Below, piece after piece: positions 59,145-64,000 of a stretch of 64,000 bases of DNA. The stretch comes from Nonomuraea glycinis. Its GTDB lineage: Bacteria > Actinomycetota > Actinomycetes > Streptosporangiales > Streptosporangiaceae. The translations under genes were made by a program, and so were the position numbers. The stretch is from assembly GCF_014646515.1 (NCBI RefSeq), contig NZ_BMNK01000015.1, forward strand, positions 124,001 to 188,000, written 5' to 3'. Each line of letters begins with the position of its first letter. Position 1 is the stretch's first letter. The notes beneath the pieces were generated by a model. It was given only the letters and a program-made list of their open reading frames with translations. It had not been told where the DNA came from and did no database searches.

Positions 59145-60497
59145 GTGATCGACAGGTTGGGATTCTCACGGAAGCGCGGCGGCAAGGACGGCAAGCCCCG
59201 ATACACGGCCTACTACTTGGACCTGAAGGGTCAGGAGAAGTCCGCCGGTACGTTCTCCAGCAAGAAAGAGGCCGACAGGGCGTGGCGGGACGCCGAGAGT
59301 CTGGTCGCGCAGGGGCGGGTGGGGGATCCGCGGAGGGGGCGGCAGACGTTCGAGCGGTACGTGCTCGACACTTGGTTGCCGAACCACGAGATCGAGGCCA
59401 CCACCCGGCAGAGCTACACGTACACGATCCACCGGCACCTGATCCCCGAGTTCGGCGCCATGCGGATGATCGACATCCTGCCCGAGCACGTCCGGGTCTG
59501 GGTCGCGGCGATGAAGAAGAACGGGATCCGTCCGCCGACCATCAAGTACGCCAAGGTGCTGCTGAGTGCGATCTTCACGACGGCGCTCAACGACCAGGTG
59601 ACGTACCTGCATCCGTGTCGAGGCGTGAAGGTCCCGCCGGCGCCGAGGAAACCCCGGACGATCATCACTCCTGAGCAGTTCGACGAGCTCTATCAGGCGC
59701 TGCCCGACGCCGATTCCCGGCTGCTGGTGGAGGCCGCCATCGAGACAGGCTTGAGGTGGGGAGAGCTGACCGAGCTGCGCGTCAAGGATGTGGCGCAGAG
59801 GTCGAGGATACTCACCGTTTCCCGTGCGGTCGTCGAGGTGAATCCGAAGTTTCATCCTGATGGTGAGCGGTTCATCGTCAAGGAATACCCGAAGGATCGG
59901 GAGTTTCGGCGTTTCAAACTCACCGTGCAGATCATGGCGAAGCTTGAGGCGCATATCGAAGCGGAGAAGCTGGAGCCCGACGATCTCTTGTTCGTCTGGA
60001 GGCAGGAATCGAAGGACAAGCCGATACTCCGGCTTGCTCCAGATCCGCTCAAGCTGGGCCTCACCGAGCCGAACGAGAAGGGGAGAAGGTATCGGCATGG
60101 CTCGTTGAGCGCCTACACCGCAGGCAAATGCCGCTGCGAGCACTGTCGTGCGGCCTTCGCCATCTACCGTGCCGGCCGCAGGTCCTCAGGTAAGGACAGC
60201 CCGCGTGAGCCGCGGCGTCGGGCGACCGATGGCCACATTCCCGCTGACTGGTTTCGGCGGCAGGTCTGGAAGCCCGCGCTGAAGGAGGCTGACCTGGGGA
60301 TCGACGTTCGAATTCACGACATGCGGCATGCGCATGCCTCCTGGCTGCTCGCGGGTGGTGCGGACTTGCAGGTGGTCAAGGAACGCTTGGGTCACGCCTC
60401 GATCGCCACCACCGAGAAGTACCTGCACACGCTGGATGACGCGGACGAGACCGCACTGGACGCGTTCTCGAAGATCCGGAACCGGTCGGTGAGATGA
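59145..60497 (+). CDS. int: Tyrosine site-specific integrase
   Basis: A 450-residue recombinase. An N-terminal arm-binding domain (KPRYTAYYLDLKGQEKSAGTFSSKKEA), a SAM-like core-binding domain (about 70-150) and a catalytic domain follow. The first catalytic Arg is in ETGLRWGELTELRVKD, HxxR is HDMRHAHASW and the tyrosine is in TTEKYLHT. Between them is an insert with a CRCEHC cluster (about residues 330-345), seen in actinomycete element integrases. A near-perfect anti-16S sequence (AAGGAGGTGATC) overlaps the GTG start; a TTG at 59157 is an alternative. It lies 154 bases from the tRNA fragment. Confidence 0.93.
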   Translation: MIDRLGFSRKRGGKDGKPRYTAYYLDLKGQEKSAGTFSSKKEADRAWRDAESLVAQGRVGDPRRGRQTFERYVLDTWLPNHEIEATTRQSYTYTIHRHLIPEFGAMRMIDILPEHVRVWVAAMKKNGIRPPTIKYAKVLLSAIFTTALNDQVTYLHPCRGVKVPPAPRKPRTIITPEQFDELYQALPDADSRLLVEAAIETGLRWGELTELRVKDVAQRSRILTVSRAVVEVNPKFHPDGERFIVKEYPKDREFRRFKLTVQIMAKLEAHIEAEKLEPDDLLFVWRQESKDKPILRLAPDPLKLGLTEPNEKGRRYRHGSLSAYTAGKCRCEHCRAAFAIYRAGRRSSGKDSPREPRRRATDGHIPADWFRRQVWKPALKEADLGIDVRIHDMRHAHASWLLAGGADLQVVKERLGHASIATTEKYLHTLDDADETALDAFSKIRNRSVR

Positions 60498-60520
60498 AGA
60501 TAAACAGAAGGAGCTGTGAC

Positions 60521-60721
60521 ATGCGCGCTCGTTTTCCCGGCTCTCCTATGACGGTGCCGATCGTGACGTCGCGGGCTGCCTGCGGCTGCGGTGTGCCGGT
60601 ATTTGTGCTTGCCGGAACTCCTTCGTCGTGCTGGCGGACAGGCGATCACCGCACGCCGCTGGGTGTGTTCGCTCGCCCTGTTCTCCATGAGCGAGAGGAG
60701 ATGGGCGGCACTGGCACCTGA
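60521..60721 (+). CDS. Small hypothetical element protein, 66 residues
   Basis: ATG 60521 is seven bases after AAGGAG. The protein begins MRARFPGSPMTVPIVTSRAA and has CGC and SSCW cysteine sites. It lies 24 bases after the integrase and overlaps the start of the next gene. No family recognised; position suggests element cargo. Confidence 0.45.
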   Translation: MRARFPGSPMTVPIVTSRAACGCGVPVFVLAGTPSSCWRTGDHRTPLGVFARPVLHEREEMGGTGT

Positions 60722-61394
60722 CCACCATGTTGTACTGCGCATTCAACGCACGACAGTCGTAGGTGTTGCATTCCTGGCCTTGATTGCGGCCATGGTGTCC
60801 TTTCGCCACATGCACGAACTCTGCCTGCGGCACGGTGAAGACGAGCTCGCCGCCGTGCTGATCCCCCTGGCCGTGGATGGGCTGATCGTCGTGGCTTCGA
60901 TGTCTATCTTGCTGTCGAACCAGTACGGCTCCCGGGGCGGCTTCCTGGCCTGGACCCTGCTCGTGGTCGGCAGCCTCGCCAGTCTCGGGGCGAACGTTGC
61001 CATCGCCGAACCCAGCTTGATCGGCAGAGTCATCGCCGCTTGGCCGAGCGCCGCTCTGATCGGTAGCTATGAGCTGCTGATGTCCCAGATCCGGCGGGCT
61101 GCCGGAGGGCGGGTACGAGATCAGGATGTGCCTGCTCGTGGCGCTGATCCTGTCGCCGGTACGGATGCCGACCCGGTGGACCGGGAGGAAGAGGCTGGGT
61201 TGCCGGTTGAGCACGCCAGGGACGGCCGGGCCTTGCAGCAAGAGGCTTGGCGGTGGGCGCTGCAAAACCGGCGGGACGACGGGGATCTGCCCAGCGGCGT
61301 GACCATCGCTCGGGCCTTCGCCCGAAGCCCGCGTTGGGGCCGGCTGGTCAAGAAGGCCGGGCTTACCGGCGAGCTGGCCGACACCGAGGGGTGA
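60687..61394 (+). CDS. DUF2637 membrane protein (SpdB-like)
   Basis: About 235 residues. Four transmembrane helices (about 18-150: VVGVAFLALIAAMVSFRHM, LIPLAVDGLIVVASMSILL, GGFLAWTLLVVGSLASLGANVAIA, IAAWPSAALIGSYELLM) form the DUF2637 domain. A basic cytoplasmic tail ends in VTIARAFARSPRWGRLVKKAG, an HTH-like element. Such proteins occur on actinomycete plasmids and integrative elements, often near transfer genes. Start ATG 60687 is likely. A broken second copy lies at 62166. Confidence 0.8.
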   Translation: MSERRWAALAPDHHVVLRIQRTTVVGVAFLALIAAMVSFRHMHELCLRHGEDELAAVLIPLAVDGLIVVASMSILLSNQYGSRGGFLAWTLLVVGSLASLGANVAIAEPSLIGRVIAAWPSAALIGSYELLMSQIRRAAGGRVRDQDVPARGADPVAGTDADPVDREEEAGLPVEHARDGRALQQEAWRWALQNRRDDGDLPSGVTIARAFARSPRWGRLVKKAGLTGELADTEG

Positions 61395-61560
61395 CAGGCG
61401 CGGGGCCGACTCTCGATACCAGCGGCCCGAGTCTTCGTACAGCAGACCATTTCCGCAGGACGTGGGGCTGACGCTGTGCGCTGCCCCGCTCGAATACGCC
61501 GCAGGGACCATACCCGCAGCCAGTTGTCCGCAGTCATCGACGACAACTGATCCGATCGCA

Positions 61561-61595
61561 ACAGGGCCATCCCGGCAACGCCGGGGTGGCCCTGT
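61561..61595 (+). terminator. Terminator-like hairpin
   Basis: ACAGGGCCA and its complement, with inner CCCGGC/GCCGGG pairing and a short loop, followed by GTTTG. About 165 bases after the DUF2637 gene. Confidence 0.7.
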
Positions 61596-61640
61596 GTTTG
61601 TTCATGGAGGAACCCGGATGATGACGAAGACACGACACGC

Positions 61641-61937
61641 GTGCTCCTCAGGGCTCTGTGCCTGATCGGCGCGCTCGCCCACACGGCCGCCTGCATGTCC
61701 ACACCGCAGGGGCCGGTCACCGCCAAACGGATCCAGCCCAAGATCTTCACCAAAGGCTGGGACTGTGACCGCGAGCCGATCGCCGGGCACCGCTCGGACG
61801 AATGCGTCTGGAAAACGCAGTACGTGCCCCAACGGTACTGGCTGACGGTCAGCCAGACCGACCAGGTGGAAGTCAAGCACTGGCAGTACCAACGTTGCCA
61901 AGTCGGTGACCGTTATCCGGACTGTGCCCGGGGCTGA
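61641..61937 (+). CDS. Small lipoprotein, 98 residues
   Basis: A lipoprotein signal (LLRALCLIGALAHTAAC) with lipobox at Cys18 is followed by an 80-residue part with several cysteines (DCDREP, ECVWKT, RCQVGDRYPDC) and aromatic strands. GTG 61641 is the only start in frame; GGAGG upstream better serves an out-of-frame ATG at 61618, so a leader or a recent frameshift is possible. Unknown function. Confidence 0.5.
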   Translation: MLLRALCLIGALAHTAACMSTPQGPVTAKRIQPKIFTKGWDCDREPIAGHRSDECVWKTQYVPQRYWLTVSQTDQVEVKHWQYQRCQVGDRYPDCARG

Positions 61938-61948
61938 CCAGCCCCGGG

Positions 61949-62098
61949 GGGCCATCCCTGCAGGAGCGGGGCCGACTGGAGGAGGCCGGGAATCAGGATG
62001 GTCCCGTAAGGATCATCCCTGCGGGAGCGGAGCCGACAAACCCAGCGAAATGAACGCCGAGGTCAGCCTGGGAGCATCCCCGTCGGCGGGGGCACCGC
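61949..62098. CRISPR. Degenerate three-repeat array resembling type I-E
   Basis: Three 28-nt units start at 61949, 62010 and 62071, an exact 61-nt period, with 33-nt spacers. This is the standard I-E geometry. Units 1 and 2 agree at 24 of 28 positions (pattern GGnnCATCCCTGC, ending GCCGAC); unit 3 keeps GGAGCATCCCCG and agrees with unit 2 at 17. The GG(A/T)-CATCCCC-GC pattern is the known I-E repeat style in actinomycetes. It begins 12 bases after the lipoprotein gene. Decay and lack of cas genes suggest a relic. Confidence 0.6.
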
Positions 62099-62165
62099 CG
62101 ATACATTCATATCCTTCAGCGCCTCCACCACGCTCGTTCTCCCAGGCCGGGAGGGGTGAACGAGC

Positions 62166-62842
62166 ATGAAGGCAAGTACTCGGGCCGTACGTCGGATCCA
62201 GCGGCCAACGATTGCGGGGGTCCTCCTGCTCGCGGTCATCGCGGCGATCGTGTCGTTCCGTCACAGGCACGAGCTGCGCCTGCGTCACGGTGATGATCAT
62301 TTGGCGGCGGTACATATTTCGCTCGCGGTCGACGGCATGATCTTCGTCGTCTCGATGTCCATCCTTCTGGCCAACCGGTACGGGTCCAGAGGAGGCTTTC
62401 TGGCGTGGGCCTTGCTGGTCGGCAGCCTCGCCAGCCGGGGAGCGAAACATCGCCCTCGCGGAGCCGAGCCTAGTCGGCCGCCTTCTCGCGGCATGGCCGA
62501 GCGCTGCCTTATCGGCAGCTACGAGCTCTTGATGTCGCGGGTTCGCCGAACAGCGTCCAAGGGGCGCGCTGTCGTGCAAGGCACAGTGACAGAGGATAGG
62601 CAACTTGGTGACGACGATGGCTGCGACTCCTCCGAGGAAGCGGTGTTCGGTAGGGTGAGGCGGTCGATCTTCGTCGGGTTGCCTGGCAGTGGGCCTTGGC
62701 GAATCGCCTTCCGGACGTGGCACTCCCGTCTGGCCGGGTCGTCGCTGAGCGGTTCGCGCGGAGTGCTTGATGGGGCCGCTGGATTAAGCGGCGGGGGCTG
62801 GAGGGGAAGTTGACGGAGCAGGATGCTTCCATTGCTGTCTGA
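62166..62842 (+). pseudogene. Second DUF2637 gene, broken by several frameshifts
   Basis: The start (RIQRPTIAGVLLLAVIAAIVSFRHRHELRLRHGDD) is closely similar to the gene at 60687. Near 62446 an extra A shifts the frame (KHRPRG instead of NIALAE) and near 62508 a lost base restores it (LIGSYELLMS). The C-terminal part is out of frame: another frame reads VAWQWALANRLPDVALPSG and ends WGRWIKRRGLEGKL. At least four indels; the true end is about 62842. Confidence 0.75.
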
Positions 62843-63054
62843 GCGCAGTGAATTCTGAGAAGGTTCTTACGGCCGTCCGCATGATGGTGAGTAGCTGCTG
62901 TCTCGGGGAGGAAATGAAGGGCATTGCTAACTCATCTGCGGTTCGAGGGACGGTTGAAGCTCTGACCTGGGCTTCTGCACTACCGCCAGACTGCTGCAGA
63001 ATAGCGCGATCTACATGCCATCTCACAGCTCTTGACCTGCGGCTTTACCTTGGG
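62843..63054 (+). other. Probable CRISPR leader
   Basis: 212 bases without a gene, richer in A/T than the surroundings, directly before the first repeat. The array orientation (repeats ending in GCAAC) agrees with a leader on this side. No promoter was pinned down. Confidence 0.55.
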
Positions 63055-64000
63055 GCCGCTCATCACCCTGGAGGGATCGCAACGTACGGTCAGTAAACAA
63101 ACAACCGACCCGACTCGCGCCGCTCATCACCCTGGAGGGATCGCAACACGACGTCAAGCGGGAGTTGAACGACGTCATCCTGACCGGCCGCTCATCACCC
63201 TGGAGGGATCGCAACGGGATCACCAGTATTTGACATGTGCTGAACGTACCAGCCGCTCATCACCCTGGAGGGATCGCAACATGGAAGGCCAGCAGGTCGG
63301 TTCCATAGTCGAGGGCTGCTCATCACCCTGGAGGGATCGCAACACGACCTGCCCGACGACGTCGTCACCTACGTCCGGCCGCTCATCACCCTGGAGGGAT
63401 CGCAACACGATGAGGCGTGTGCCGAACTAGCAGGATTGGTCAGCCGCTCATCACCCTGGAGGGATCGCAACTCGGGTTCGACCCGGAGAAGCGCCGCCCG
63501 GGCGGGGGCCGCTCATCACCCTGGAGGGATCGCAACAGGGCCGCGGCGCCGGCAAGGACTCCGGCGGCCGCGTGCCGCTCATCACCCTGGAGGGATCGCA
63601 ACGTGCGCAGCATCATGCCCAGCGCCCGCGCCGAAGGCCGCTCATCACCCTGGAGGGATCGCAACACGGCGACGGCGTGCTCGACGGCGTGCACCGTGTG
63701 GGAGCCGCTCATCACCCTGGAGGGATCGCAACGTGCCGGTGAAGCTGACCACGTGCAACCACGCCTGCAGGCCGCTCATCACCCTGGAGGGATCGCAACC
63801 CGCCTGGGTCGGCGGCCCCGCCGGTCAACGCCAGCTGCTCATCACCCTGGAGGGATCGCAACTTGGTGTCTGTGGTGATCGAGCAGGCGGTGGAGGCGAG
63901 CCGCTCATCACCCTGGAGGGATCGCAACGGGACGACCCCATCCACCTGGGCGAGATCATCCCCGAAGCCGCTCATCACCCTGGAGGGATCGCAACGGTCT
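63055..64000 (+). CRISPR. CRISPR array, at least 15 repeats, continuing beyond the window
   Basis: Fifteen 29-nt repeats start at 63055, 63119, 63187, 63252, 63315, 63378, 63443, 63508, 63574, 63637, 63704, 63771, 63834, 63900 and 63967. The core is GCTCATCACCCTGGAGGGAT followed by CGCAAC, preceded by GCC. The fifth and thirteenth repeats have GCT instead of GCC; otherwise all are identical. The 14 full spacers are 34-39 nt and all different. Variable spacer length and the GCAAC end fit type I-B/III-like systems more than I-E. No cas gene is in the window. Confidence 0.97.

Noticed and set aside
61554..61562. GATCGCAAC, identical to the 3' end of the main CRISPR repeat, found alone upstream.
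   Set aside because: Only nine bases match, with no upstream repeat sequence and no phase with the array; chance is adequate.
61561..61595. Hairpin sequence GGGCCATCCC...GGGGTGGCC resembles the I-E-like repeats.
   Set aside because: It is 385 bases from the first unit, not a multiple of 61, and its symmetry is better explained by a terminator.

Overview
The window is high-GC actinomycete DNA. Mycelial-actinobacterial gene families (NIT-domain histidine kinase, SigE-type sigma factors, class I lysyl-tRNA synthetase, DUF2637/SpdB-like element proteins, Tat-exported PHP hydrolase) suggest a Streptosporangiaceae-type organism, for example Nonomuraea-like. That assignment is inference; there is no rRNA marker in the window.

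Layout. 0-16.6 kb is ordinary chromosome. It holds an rRNA methyltransferase overlapping a short Rho paralogue, an MBL hydrolase, a sensor kinase, ketopantoate-reductase-like and glycosyltransferase genes, an Lrp/DUF2000 pair and class I LysRS. It also holds a small decayed patch (truncated AraC, orphan FbpC tail) and an NlpC/P60 hydrolase. 16.7-22.0 kb has two sigma factor / membrane-anchored partner pairs with secreted proteins. 22.1-27.1 kb has an acyltransferase, a secreted PHP hydrolase, small secreted proteins and a divergent DoxX/MarR pair.

27.4-36.4 kb is a coherent catabolic locus. A DeoR regulator faces an operon of ABC sugar importer (ATPase, permease, binding lipoprotein), zinc polyol dehydrogenase, two-domain dihydroxyacetone-type kinase, RpiB-type isomerase and SDR dehydrogenase. 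This is the gene set of the tetritol (threitol/erythritol) route known from Mycobacterium smegmatis, leading to erythrose 4-phosphate. A perfect inverted repeat overlaps the likely promoter.

36.6-50.5 kb is accessory metabolism. A leftward block contains an alpha/beta hydrolase, DUF3500, gamma-glutamyltransferase, DUF1275, MFS, FAD monooxygenase, RraA-like and aminotransferase genes. It faces a TetR gene with a strong palindromic operator. A MarR / GNAT / secreted lipocalin-like group follows, sharing an operator-like motif.

50.5-64 kb is a mosaic of mobile DNA. It contains two copies of an 81-nt tRNA-downstream sequence, a second 39-nt exact repeat pair, many truncated genes and an integrase remnant. 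At 58.95 kb lies the 3' part of a tRNA-Pro next to a complete tyrosine integrase, which looks like one end of an integrated element. Inside the element are two DUF2637 genes (the second broken), a degenerate three-repeat array with exact 61-nt period resembling type I-E CRISPR, and a second unrelated CRISPR array of at least 15 repeats running off the window. No cas gene is visible.
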